The translations under genes were made by a program, and so were the position numbers. Shown here piece after piece: positions 9,158 to 17,420 of a DNA stretch of 64,000 bases. The DNA comes from JAHFUA01 sp963808725 (lineage in GTDB: Bacteria; Acidobacteriota; Terriglobia; Terriglobales; Acidobacteriaceae): positions 930,001-994,000 of the forward strand of contig CAWEGO010000001.1 in NCBI GenBank assembly GCA_963808725.1, written 5' to 3'. The notes under the pieces are model-generated. The model was given only the letters and a program-made list of their open reading frames with translations. It did not search any database and had not been told where the DNA came from. Every line of letters starts with the position of its first letter. Positions within the stretch are counted from its first letter, which is position 1.

Positions 9158-10204
9158 CTATTTTTTCTGTAACGCCACAATTAGACTGGTGACCAGCACG
9201 TTGGCCACCGCGAGCGGGAACAGAAACTTCCACCCGAAGGCCATCAACTGGTCATAGCGCAAGCGCGGCAGCGTGCCGCGAATCCATATGTAGAGAAAAA
9301 TAAAACCAAACACCTTCAGCGCGAACCAGAAAACGGGCAGAATGGCCACCAGCCACCAGGGCCCGAAGACCGGTCCGTGCCAGCCGCCCAGGAACAGCAG
9401 CGTGGCGATCGACGCCACGGTGATCATGTTGGCATACTCCGCCATGAAGAACATGGCGAACTTCATGGAGCTGTATTCGGTGTGGTAGCCGGCGACCAGT
9501 TCGCTCTCAGCCTCGGGCAGGTCGAAGGGCGCGCGATTGGTTTCGGCGAACGCCGCCGCCAGATACACGAAGAAAGCGACGAACTGCCCGCGAAAAATGT
9601 TCCAGCGCGGGATCCAGGCCCACATGTGGCCGCCCTGCATGTCCACGATCTGGCGCAGGTTCAGGCTGCCTGACATGATCAGCACCCCCACCAGCGACAG
9701 CCCCAGCGCGATCTCGTAGCTCACCATCTGCGCGCTGGCGCGCAGGCCGCCCAGCAGCGAGTACTTGCTGTTCGACGACCATCCCGCCAGTGCAACGCCG
9801 TACACGCTGAGCGAGGTGATTCCGAGGAGAATCAGCAGGCCGATGTTGACGTCGGTGATCTCGAGCGGGGTGTCGATGCCTCGAATCGTCACCCAGTTGC
9901 CGATGGGCACCAGCGAGATCGAGGTCAGCGCCAGGGTCAGCGACAGTATGGGCGCAGCGATGTAGAGCGGCTTGTAAACGTGCGACGGTGTTGGGTCTTC
10001 CTTGAAGATGAATTTCATTCCGTCCGCCAGCGGCTGCAGCAGCCCGAACGGTCCCACCCGCTGCGGCCCCCAGCGGTTCTGTATGTGGCCGACCAGCTTG
10101 CGCTCGAGCCATGTGGTGTATGCCACGGCGGTGAGCAGCACGGCCAGCGCGATCACAATCTTGATCACGGAGACCACAATGAAGGTGGTGACGCTCAAGT
10201 CCAC
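9158..10204 (-). CDS. nuoH: NADH-quinone oxidoreductase subunit H
   Basis: 348-residue membrane subunit that joins the quinone site to the pumping arm. Conserved stretches include ERKLVGHIQNRWGPQRVGP, FAETNRAPFDLPEAESELVA and GYHTEYSSMKFAMFFMAEYAN (cited in part). Length is normal. It follows nuoG by 27 bases and abuts nuoJ directly. Nothing is inserted between them, so the ferredoxin-like subunit I is absent here. Confidence 0.97.
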   Translation of the reverse strand: MDLSVTTFIVVSVIKIVIALAVLLTAVAYTTWLERKLVGHIQNRWGPQRVGPFGLLQPLADGMKFIFKEDPTPSHVYKPLYIAAPILSLTLALTSISLVPIGNWVTIRGIDTPLEITDVNIGLLILLGITSLSVYGVALAGWSSNSKYSLLGGLRASAQMVSYEIALGLSLVGVLIMSGSLNLRQIVDMQGGHMWAWIPRWNIFRGQFVAFFVYLAAAFAETNRAPFDLPEAESELVAGYHTEYSSMKFAMFFMAEYANMITVASIATLLFLGGWHGPVFGPWWLVAILPVFWFALKVFGFIFLYIWIRGTLPRLRYDQLMAFGWKFLFPLAVANVLVTSLIVALQKK

Positions 10205-10231
10205 AACGAACCGTAACCTTCCAGCCGCGGC

Positions 10232-12592
10232 TCAGTCTGCCGCAACCTCTTTCTTCTCGTTGGGTAATCCGAGCCGATTTTCGATGACTTTATTCAGCAC
10301 ATGGGAATAACGACCCAGCGTGCCGGAGGTGAACAGGTTGTCGTTGGAGGGCACGAGAGAGCGGTCTGCCTCGGCTTTGCCAGGCGCTTGTCCGGCGGTC
10401 CGGGTATGGACATCGTTGCCGGAGAGCAGTTCGAGCCGGCCCACATCGTATCCCGGCACTAGGCGCTGAATCTCTTCCAGCACCGCGAACGGGTTGAACG
10501 GGCTAATGCGCGGTTCGTAACCCTGGCGACGGTTCCAGATTGCCTGCCGGTCCGCCTCGCCCGACTGCGCGCCGCGCGACTCGCCAAAGTCGGCGCGCAC
10601 GCCGCCGGGGACCATGGGCACAAGCTGGCAGATTTCGAACCCTATCAGTTCGGCGAGGCGCACGATGATTTCCAGATCGGGCTTGACACCCTCGCACTCG
10701 CCGGCCTTGTGCAGCAGTTGCAAGTCGCCGCAGGTGTTGGTGAAGCTGCCGGACTTTTCATACGCACAGGCTGCCGGCAGCACCACTTCGGCGATGTTCG
10801 CGGTCTCGGTGAGGAACAAGTCCTGGGCCACCACGAAGGTCTCCGCCAGCGCGAACGGGTCAATGTCGTAGCGCGCGACCGGGTTCGAGCCGACCACGTA
10901 GAGCGCCCGCAGCTTGTGTTCTTTCCCCGCGGCAACCATCTGCTCGAGATTCATGCCCGGTTGTTGGGGAACCGACTTCCACTGCTCACCGAAGCGAGCC
11001 GCTTCGCTTAGCGGCAAATATCCAGGAAGCAGGTCGGGATAGAGGCCCATGTCGGCGGCGCCGCGCGAGTTGGCATAGTCGCCCAGGCAGATGAACTTTG
11101 CGCCCGCGGCAGTGCCGACCAGCCCGGCAAACTCCTGTCCGCGCAGTTCCGATCCGAAGATGACGATCAGGTTCTGCTCGCCCTGCAACTTCTCGCGGAA
11201 GCTCATCAGCTTCTCGCGCGTCGTTTTGTCTGTGACCAGCGCGTTGGCGATGGCATCGTCACCGCTGAGAAACGCGGTGGCCTTGCCCTCCGCGCCTTCG
11301 GGGATCTGCACGAACGCCTTCGCCTGGCGCGTCAGCTTGATGGGCCAGGAATTCACCACGTACAAACGCGCGCCGTGTAGGCGGACATTGGTGCGGATCT
11401 GCCACGCGAGCAACGGATGCTGGTAGGTCGGGTCATTGCCGATCAGCAAGGTTGCCGGCGCAAAAAACACGTCGCGCATGCTGGCCGTGGCGTTGGCATG
11501 TCCGGAAAGCGCGTTCACAAACGCCGGATAATCGGCCGTGCGGTGGTGGTCGATGTTATTGGTGCGCAGCACCAGGCGCGCGAACTTCTGCAGAAGATAG
11601 TTCTCTTCATTGGTGGTGCGGTTGGAGCCAATGACGCCGATGGAAGCGCCGCCGGCGATGTCGCGCGCCTCGCGGAAACGCCGCGCTGCCAGTTCCAGCG
11701 CTTCTTCCCATGATGCCGGCGTGAGCGTGCCGTTCTTGCGCACCAGCGGCTGCTTCAGCCGCTCGGAGTGCTCGATGAAGTCGAAGGCATACCGTCCCTT
11801 GATGCAAAGGAAATCGCCGTTGATACCGCTCTTGTCGCGGTTATCGCTGCGGACAATCTGGTTGCCGCTGCCCTGGCGGCGCACGCCGAGCGTCGTCTTG
11901 CAGCCATCGCCGCAGTGCGTGCAAATGGTGCCGACGTGGTTCATCTCCCAGGGCCGCGTTTTGTAGCGGTAGGCGCCCGAGGTCAGCGCGCCCACCGGGC
12001 AGATGTCGATGCACATGCCGCACTCTTCGCACTCCAGGTAGTCGTGGTGGTTGGGCACGATCAGCGAAAGCGATCCGCGGTTCTGGATGCCGAGCGCCGC
12101 TACGTCCATGCCTTCATTGCAGACGCGCACGCAGCGATAGCACAGGATGCAGCGCGGGCGGTCGAAGAACACTACCGGCGACCACTGCTCCTCTTCCTTG
12201 TGGTTCTTGAAGTCGATGAGCTTGGACTCGGAGGCGCCGTAGCTGAACGTCATGTCCTGCAGTTCGCATTCGCCGCCGGCGTCGCACACCGGGCAGTCGA
12301 GCGGATGGTTCTGCAGCACGAATTCCAGCATGGCTTTGCGCGCCTGGCGCACGGTGTCGCTCGTGGTGGTGACTGCCATGCCTTCCTGGATGACGGTGGT
12401 GCATGCCGTCTGCAGCTTTGGCATCTTGGCGATCTCGACCAGGCACATGCGGCACGCGCCCTGCAGCGAGAGCCCGGGGTAGTAACAGAATGACGGTACC
12501 TCGATGCCGGCGCTCTTGCAGGCTTCGATCAGCAGCGTGCCCGCGGGCGCCGTCACCTTCCTGCCATCGACCGTTATGTTGACATCAGCCAT
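10232..12592 (-). CDS. nuoG: NADH-quinone oxidoreductase subunit G
   Basis: 786-residue peripheral-arm subunit. Iron-sulfur ligands appear in order: a plant-ferredoxin [2Fe-2S] set (CYYPG, CRMC, then TAC), the His-Cys cluster HPLDCPVCDAGGECELQD, and two four-cysteine sets CILCYRCVRVC and CEECGMCIDICPVG. Then comes CTHCGDGC with a later FLCIKGR, which matches the extra N7 cluster motif known in some NuoG proteins. The rest is a molybdopterin-oxidoreductase-like fold expected to lack the cofactor. It starts 10 bases after the nuoF stop. Confidence 0.95.
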   Translation of the reverse strand: MADVNITVDGRKVTAPAGTLLIEACKSAGIEVPSFCYYPGLSLQGACRMCLVEIAKMPKLQTACTTVIQEGMAVTTTSDTVRQARKAMLEFVLQNHPLDCPVCDAGGECELQDMTFSYGASESKLIDFKNHKEEEQWSPVVFFDRPRCILCYRCVRVCNEGMDVAALGIQNRGSLSLIVPNHHDYLECEECGMCIDICPVGALTSGAYRYKTRPWEMNHVGTICTHCGDGCKTTLGVRRQGSGNQIVRSDNRDKSGINGDFLCIKGRYAFDFIEHSERLKQPLVRKNGTLTPASWEEALELAARRFREARDIAGGASIGVIGSNRTTNEENYLLQKFARLVLRTNNIDHHRTADYPAFVNALSGHANATASMRDVFFAPATLLIGNDPTYQHPLLAWQIRTNVRLHGARLYVVNSWPIKLTRQAKAFVQIPEGAEGKATAFLSGDDAIANALVTDKTTREKLMSFREKLQGEQNLIVIFGSELRGQEFAGLVGTAAGAKFICLGDYANSRGAADMGLYPDLLPGYLPLSEAARFGEQWKSVPQQPGMNLEQMVAAGKEHKLRALYVVGSNPVARYDIDPFALAETFVVAQDLFLTETANIAEVVLPAACAYEKSGSFTNTCGDLQLLHKAGECEGVKPDLEIIVRLAELIGFEICQLVPMVPGGVRADFGESRGAQSGEADRQAIWNRRQGYEPRISPFNPFAVLEEIQRLVPGYDVGRLELLSGNDVHTRTAGQAPGKAEADRSLVPSNDNLFTSGTLGRYSHVLNKVIENRLGLPNEKKEVAAD

Positions 12593-12602
12593 AAATCAAC
12601 GC

Positions 12603-13964
12603 TCAATGCGCGTGCGTCCAGGGATCAGCCGAGCGATGGTCATACGCCATGAGCACCGGCAGTTGCTCGATCTTGCCATGATCTTCGTACGGGCATGGCT
12701 TGCCCTCGAGATGATCTTCGAATTCTTTGCGGAATTTCTTGACCAGTGAGATGGTCGGCATCGCGGCGGCATCGCCCAGCGGACAGAAGGTGCGTCCCAG
12801 CATGTTCTCGGATAAATAGAGAATGTTATCGATGTCGCGCCGCACGCCGCCACCGGAGTGGAAGCGGATGAGCGTCTTCTTCAGCCAGTCCGTCCCCTCG
12901 CGGCAGGGAATGCACCACCCGCAGCTTTCGTGCTGATAAAATTTCATGACTCGCAGCGCGTACTTCACCATGCAGGTGGAATCGTCGATGATCACCACCG
13001 CTCCCGAGCCCAGCATTGAGCCGGCCTTCGCCACCGCATCGAAGTCCATCGCCACATTGACCTCGTCAGCGGTCAGCACGGGCACCGACGAGCCGCCCGG
13101 CTGCACAGCTTTCAGCTTGCGTCCGTTCCAGATTCCGCCCGCAACCTCGTCGATCATCTTGCGCAGGTTGTAGCCCATGGGCAGCTCGTATACGCCGGGC
13201 TTGTTCACGCTGCCGCTCAGGCAAAACAGGCGCGTGCCGCCGTTCTTGGGCGTGCCCAGGCCGGCGTACCACTCGCCGCCGCCGAGGATGATGTGCGGCA
13301 CGTTGGCCAGGGTTTCGGCGTTGTTGATGACCGTCGGCCCGCCATAAAGCCCCACCACGGCGGGGAACGGCGGACGGATGCGCGGGATGCCGCGCTTGCC
13401 TTCGAGCGATTCCATCAGCGCCGACTCTTCGCCGACTTCGTAGGCGCCCGCCCCAGTCTGCACCGCACACTCGAAATCGTATCCGCTGCCGAAGATGTTC
13501 TTGCCCAGGAAGCCGCGCGCGTAGGCATCGACCACCGCCTTCTCCATGATCTCGATCAGGTAGCGGTACTCGCCGCGCAGGTAGATGTATCCCTGGTGCG
13601 AGCCGACGGCGATACCGGCGATGATGACGCCCTCGATGATGGAGTGCGGATCGTACTCGAAGATCAGGCGATCCTTGCAGGTGCCGGGCTCGCTCTCGTC
13701 ACCGTTGCAGAGCACATATTTCGGCTTCGGCGACTGCTTGGGAACGAACGACCACTTCATGCCCGCCGGAAAGCCGGCACCGCCGCGCCCGCGCAGGTTC
13801 GACGCTTTCACCTCGCTGATGACCGCGTCGGCACCCATGCTGAGCGCTTTCTGCGTGGCCTCGTAGCCATCGAGCGCGAGATAGCGATCGATATCGGTCG
13901 CACCCTGGCCGAAACGCTTCGAAACCACCTTGACCTCATCGGAATGCGATACCAAATCTGCCAT
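12603..13964 (-). CDS. nuoF: NADH-quinone oxidoreductase subunit F
   Basis: 453-residue NADH- and FMN-binding subunit. It shows the glycine-rich NADH site RGRGGAGFPAGMKW, the FMN site region with CNGDESEPGTCKDR, and the [4Fe-4S] ligands ESCGWCIPCREG with a later TFCPLGD. The start MADLVSHSDE at 13964 lies two bases from the nuoE stop. A longer frame running into nuoE was rejected. Confidence 0.96.
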   Translation of the reverse strand: MADLVSHSDEVKVVSKRFGQGATDIDRYLALDGYEATQKALSMGADAVISEVKASNLRGRGGAGFPAGMKWSFVPKQSPKPKYVLCNGDESEPGTCKDRLIFEYDPHSIIEGVIIAGIAVGSHQGYIYLRGEYRYLIEIMEKAVVDAYARGFLGKNIFGSGYDFECAVQTGAGAYEVGEESALMESLEGKRGIPRIRPPFPAVVGLYGGPTVINNAETLANVPHIILGGGEWYAGLGTPKNGGTRLFCLSGSVNKPGVYELPMGYNLRKMIDEVAGGIWNGRKLKAVQPGGSSVPVLTADEVNVAMDFDAVAKAGSMLGSGAVVIIDDSTCMVKYALRVMKFYQHESCGWCIPCREGTDWLKKTLIRFHSGGGVRRDIDNILYLSENMLGRTFCPLGDAAAMPTISLVKKFRKEFEDHLEGKPCPYEDHGKIEQLPVLMAYDHRSADPWTHAH

Positions 13965-13966
13965 CG

Positions 13967-14443
13967 CTACTGTCGGCTCCGATATCGGTCGAGCACCTCG
14001 TCGACCTTTTCCCTGGTCAGATTCTCGTGGAAGTCGTAGTTGACTTGCATGGCCGGCGCCCAGCAGCAAGCGCCCATGCACTCGACCTCTTCCAAGTGGA
14101 ACAGTCCGTCGGTTGTGTCCTGCTTGTGCCCGATGCCCAGGCGCTTGCGGATATGGTCGAAGATGTTCTCCGCTCCGCGCAGCATGCAACTGATGTTGGT
14201 GCAGACCTGTATGTTGTATTTCCCGATCGGCTTGGTGTGAAGCATCGAGTAGTAGCTGACCACGTTGCGCACTTCCAGGTCGGTCAGGTCGAGACGCACA
14301 GCGATCTCGTGCACGACCTCGTCGCTCACACAGCCGACCTCATCCTGCGCGTAGAGCAGCATCGGTATCAGCGCCGAGCGCTTGATGGGATAGTGGGTCG
14401 ACAGCTCAGCGAAGCGCTTTTCGAGTTGGTCTGAAAACTTCAT
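13967..14443 (-). CDS. nuoE: NADH-quinone oxidoreductase subunit E
   Basis: 158-residue thioredoxin-fold subunit carrying the [2Fe-2S] cluster N1a. Ligands are seen in VCTNISCML and ECMGACCWAP. The start MKFSDQLEKRF at 14443 was chosen because the upstream in-frame extension is encoded by the 7-mer repeat array, not by conserved sequence. It lies 78 bases downstream of nuoD across that array. Confidence 0.95.
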   Translation of the reverse strand: MKFSDQLEKRFAELSTHYPIKRSALIPMLLYAQDEVGCVSDEVVHEIAVRLDLTDLEVRNVVSYYSMLHTKPIGKYNIQVCTNISCMLRGAENIFDHIRKRLGIGHKQDTTDGLFHLEEVECMGACCWAPAMQVNYDFHENLTREKVDEVLDRYRSRQ

Positions 14444-14519
14444 GCGATTTTTGATTTGCGATTTCTGATTTGCGATTGCGGCGAAACATTCACAAATCAC
14501 AAATCACAAATCCTACCGG
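14444..14519. repeat. Heptamer array with inverted partner between nuoD and nuoE
   Basis: About five consecutive 7-base units of the type GATTTGC/GATTTTT are followed, after a short centre, by three units of CACAAAT on the same strand, which is close to the inverse complement. The array could fold into a stem-loop inside the nuo transcript. Similar 7-mer arrays with other units lie near 33.6 kb and 42.6 kb. The function is unknown. Confidence 0.8.
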
Positions 14520-14521
14520 TC

Positions 14522-15730
14522 CTAGCGATCAACCTCTCCCAGCACAATATCTATGCTCCCAATCGCCGCCACCACATCTGCGATCAATCGTCCTTCGCAC
14601 ATGGTGTGCAGCGCCTGCAAATTGGCGAATGAGGGCGCGCGCACGTGCACGCGGTAAGGCTTCGGGCTGCCGTCCGAGACCACGTAGTAGCCCATTTCGC
14701 CGCGCGGCGACTCCACCGCCTGATAGACCTCGCCCGCTGGCACCGGGAATCCCTCGGTCACGATCTTGAAGTGATAAATGAGGGCTTCCATCTGCGTTTT
14801 CATCTTCTCGCGGTCGGGCAGGACGATCTTGGGGGCATCGGCCTTGATGGACCCCTCTGGGACGCCTTCCAGCGTCTGGCGCACGATCTCGTTGGACTGG
14901 CGCAGCTCCTGGACGCGTACGATGTAGCGCGCGAACACGTCGCCGTCGTGCGAGATGGGCACCTTGAACTTGAACTTCTCGTAGCCGGTGTATGGCATGT
15001 CGCGCCGCAGGTCGATATCGATTCCGCTGGCGCGCAGCGTGGGCCCGGTCGCGCCCAGCGCGACGGCGTCCTCGGGTGAGAGGTACGCCACTTTCTTCGT
15101 GCGTTCCATCCAGATGGGGTTCGAGGTGAGCAGGTTTTCGTACTCGTCCACGCGGGAAGGGAAGCGCTTGACGAACTTCCGGACTGCATCGAACATGCCC
15201 AGCGGCGGTTCGAGCGCCAGCCCGCCGATGCGGAAGTATGAGGTCATCATGCGCTGGCCGCTGACCATCTCAAAAATGCGCAGCACGTCCTCGCGTTCGC
15301 GGAAGCAGTAGAGGAACACCGACATGGCGCCGATATCGAGAGCGTGCGAGCCCAGCCAGACCAGGTGGGAGTTGATGCGCGTCAGCTCGTTCAGCATCAC
15401 GCGCAGCCACTGCGCCCGCGGCGGGATCTCCAGGCCCAGCAGCCTTTCCACTGCCAGCACGTAGCACAGGTTGTTGGTCAGCGGGCAGAGATAGTCGATG
15501 CGGTCGGTGAGCGGCACCCCTTGCTGGTAGAACTTGGCCTCGCAGGTCTTCTCGATCCCGGTGTGCAGGAAGCCGATGTCCGGCATCAGGCGCACGATAG
15601 TCTCGCCGTCAATCTCCAGCAACAGCCGCAACACGCCGTGGGTGGAGGGATGCTGCGGACCCATGTTCAGGGTCATGGTGCGCGGGCCGGTTGCCTCGAG
15701 CGTCGGCGAGGGGGTGAACATCTGCGGCAT
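14522..15730 (-). CDS. nuoD: NADH-quinone oxidoreductase subunit D
   Basis: 402-residue 49-kDa-type subunit lining the quinone pocket. Conserved segments are NMGPQHPSTHGVLRLLLE, DIGFLHTGIEKTCE and the C-terminal SIDIVLGEVDR. The start at 15730 overlaps the nuoC stop as TGATG. A longer upstream frame lies inside nuoC. It is stand-alone and not fused to NuoC. Confidence 0.96.
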   Translation of the reverse strand: MPQMFTPSPTLEATGPRTMTLNMGPQHPSTHGVLRLLLEIDGETIVRLMPDIGFLHTGIEKTCEAKFYQQGVPLTDRIDYLCPLTNNLCYVLAVERLLGLEIPPRAQWLRVMLNELTRINSHLVWLGSHALDIGAMSVFLYCFREREDVLRIFEMVSGQRMMTSYFRIGGLALEPPLGMFDAVRKFVKRFPSRVDEYENLLTSNPIWMERTKKVAYLSPEDAVALGATGPTLRASGIDIDLRRDMPYTGYEKFKFKVPISHDGDVFARYIVRVQELRQSNEIVRQTLEGVPEGSIKADAPKIVLPDREKMKTQMEALIYHFKIVTEGFPVPAGEVYQAVESPRGEMGYYVVSDGSPKPYRVHVRAPSFANLQALHTMCEGRLIADVVAAIGSIDIVLGEVDR

Positions 15731-16227
15731 CAGCGATAGCCCTCGACGGGATAGTTCTTGCGCAGCGGATGCCCGTCCCAGTCTTCCGGCATCATGATGC
15801 GCCGCAGGTTGGGATGGCCCGAGAAGCGCACCCCGAACAGGTCGTACACCTCGCGCTCGAAGAAGTTCGCCGACGGCCATACCGCAGTCACGGACTCCAG
15901 GCTGGGATCGTCTCCCCCAAGCCTGACCTTCAGCCGCAGCCGCTCGTGCCGCGGGATCGAGAGCAGGTGGTAGACCACCTCGAAGCGCGGCTCGTTCGGA
16001 TACCAATCAACGCCGGTGATGTCGGCTAGGAAGTTGAACTGGAGGGCGGGATCATCGCGCAGGATGGCGCAAGCCTGGCGGATCGCCGGGCGCTTCACCA
16101 CGATGGTCAGCTCGTCGCGATCGAACTTAGCGGCCTCGACCGCATCCGCGTCCCAGGCCAGCAGCCGCGCCAGCGCCGGGCGCACTTTCAGTTGCTCCAG
16201 GTCGGTGATGGCGGGGGCGAGCGGCAT
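15730..16227 (-). CDS. nuoC: NADH-quinone oxidoreductase subunit C
   Basis: 165-residue 30-kDa-type subunit. The family signature is visible as WPSANFFEREVYDLFGVRF followed by GHPNLRRIMMPEDWDGHPLR (cited in pieces). It begins 3 bases after the nuoA stop. In the standard operon nuoB would stand between A and C; there is no space for it here and no NuoB domain is fused to either neighbour. Confidence 0.96.
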   Translation of the reverse strand: MPLAPAITDLEQLKVRPALARLLAWDADAVEAAKFDRDELTIVVKRPAIRQACAILRDDPALQFNFLADITGVDWYPNEPRFEVVYHLLSIPRHERLRLKVRLGGDDPSLESVTAVWPSANFFEREVYDLFGVRFSGHPNLRRIMMPEDWDGHPLRKNYPVEGYR

Positions 16228-16230
16228 GGA

Positions 16231-16620
16231 CTACAATCCGCTCCCTTCCGGCTTGTTCCAATCCAGCACGCCTTTCCTCCAGATGTAGAAAAACCCGGCG
16301 AGAAGGACGAGGATGTACACCAGCATCTCGAAGAAGCCGAACATCTTCAGCTCGCGGAAGATCACCGCCCAGGGATAGAGAAACACGGCTTCCACGTCGA
16401 ACAGAATGAACAGCATGGCCACCAGGTAGAACTTGACGGAGAAACGCTGGCGGGCGTCGCCGACGGGCGGCATGCCGCATTCGTAGGGATCGAGCTTGGC
16501 GCGGGAAGGCCGGTGCTTACCCACCAGGGTGGAGAGGATTACAAACGCGGTGGCGAGCGCCAGCGCCAACAGCACATGGATCAGAAGCGGGAGGTAGCGG
16601 GCGAAGTAGTTGTCCGGCAT
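16231..16620 (-). CDS. nuoA: NADH-quinone oxidoreductase subunit A
   Basis: 129-residue three-helix membrane subunit, first gene of the - strand nuo operon. The signature DPYECGMPPVGDARQRFSVK and FDVEAVFLYPWA are present. The start MPDNYF at 16620 gives normal length; an upstream methionine would add a charged stretch. A good promoter lies 52 bases upstream at 16672-16700. The ribosome site is weak. Confidence 0.95.
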   Translation of the reverse strand: MPDNYFARYLPLLIHVLLALALATAFVILSTLVGKHRPSRAKLDPYECGMPPVGDARQRFSVKFYLVAMLFILFDVEAVFLYPWAVIFRELKMFGFFEMLVYILVLLAGFFYIWRKGVLDWNKPEGSGL

Positions 16621-16671
16621 AATAAGGGGGCGGTCTATAGTCCGCGACAACAACCAATTGCCAAACTATTG

Positions 16672-16700
16672 AATATAAGTTTCGCCCTCACCACTGTCAA
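16672..16700 (-). promoter_or_regulatory. Sigma70-type promoter of the nuo operon
   Basis: On the - strand, TTGACA (16700-16695) and TATATT (16677-16672) are separated by 17 bases, an almost perfect housekeeping promoter. It lies about 50 bases upstream of nuoA and faces the twelve-gene nuo operon. No operator is obvious. Confidence 0.8.
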
Positions 16701-16738
16701 CAGGGAGGGACTCGCAGCAGGAGCCACGGCGCGCCCCC

Positions 16739-17308
16739 ATGATCTTCGGTTTTAACACGGCTGTGCGGCTCGACGACACCGTCTACCACATCCAGAGCGA
16801 ACCGCGGGACCGCGAGCGCATGCTCGAAACCCAGGTGTTCGTCGGCGGCCGCTGCATCGGCAAGCGCGCCGTTTCTTACGACGAAGTGTTCTTCCAGCCG
16901 GGGTCGATCGAGGACCAGCTCCATGACCTGCTGCGCTCGCAGCACCGACAGGTGGTGGAGGCGGCGCGCGACGGCCGGTTGGACCAGGTACTGGGCAGTT
17001 CTGCTCCGCAGGGCGATCTGTCGGTACAATTTCTCAACGCCGATTCGGTGTTCGTGAACGACGCCGTGGTGATGCGTTTCCGCGTAACCGCCGGCGGCCA
17101 GGCGGTAGAAGGCGCCAGCCTGACCTCCCGGCTGCGCGTGCTCGAGGCGGATCCAATCTATGCGCAGGCGATCACGGATGCGGCGGGAACCGCCGAGATG
17201 AGAGTGGCGTTGCGCGAAGCCGCGCTGCAGGACGCCGACATCCTGGTGGAAGCCATGCACGGCGGACGGTCAGCGGTGCGCAAGTTCCGGCTGAGAAAAT
17301 CGGGTTAG
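16739..17308 (+). CDS. Hypothetical protein
   Basis: 189-residue soluble protein, divergent from the nuo operon. I do not recognise a family with certainty. The N-terminal ~85 residues are rich in charged and aromatic residues (FNTAVRLDDTVYHIQSEP, VGGRCIGKRAVSYDE), and the C-terminal ~95 residues look like a beta-rich domain (FVNDAVVMRFRVTAGGQ, then AAGTAEMRVAL), perhaps immunoglobulin-like. No signal peptide or membrane segment is seen. Codon use matches its neighbours, so it is probably a real gene. Confidence 0.7.
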   Translation: MIFGFNTAVRLDDTVYHIQSEPRDRERMLETQVFVGGRCIGKRAVSYDEVFFQPGSIEDQLHDLLRSQHRQVVEAARDGRLDQVLGSSAPQGDLSVQFLNADSVFVNDAVVMRFRVTAGGQAVEGASLTSRLRVLEADPIYAQAITDAAGTAEMRVALREAALQDADILVEAMHGGRSAVRKFRLRKSG

Positions 17309-17315
17309 ACGTAGC

Positions 17316-17356
17316 GCCGCCGTCCCGGCGGCTGTCCGTGTGGGCGTCTCGCCCAC
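17316..17356. repeat. Double hairpin between convergent genes
   Basis: Two perfect 7-bp stems with 3-base loops lie back to back: GCCGCCG-TCC-CGGCGGC (17316-17332) and GTGGGCG-TCT-CGCCCAC (17340-17356). They fall between the hypothetical gene and ada, which converge. No T-run follows, so a classical terminator is uncertain. It may be a REP-like element. Confidence 0.6.
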
Positions 17357-17420
17357 GCGCGCGAGGGCGGGAACGCTCTCGCGAGCCCCGGCCAGAGGCG
17401 GGCGCCACATCAGCTACGCC

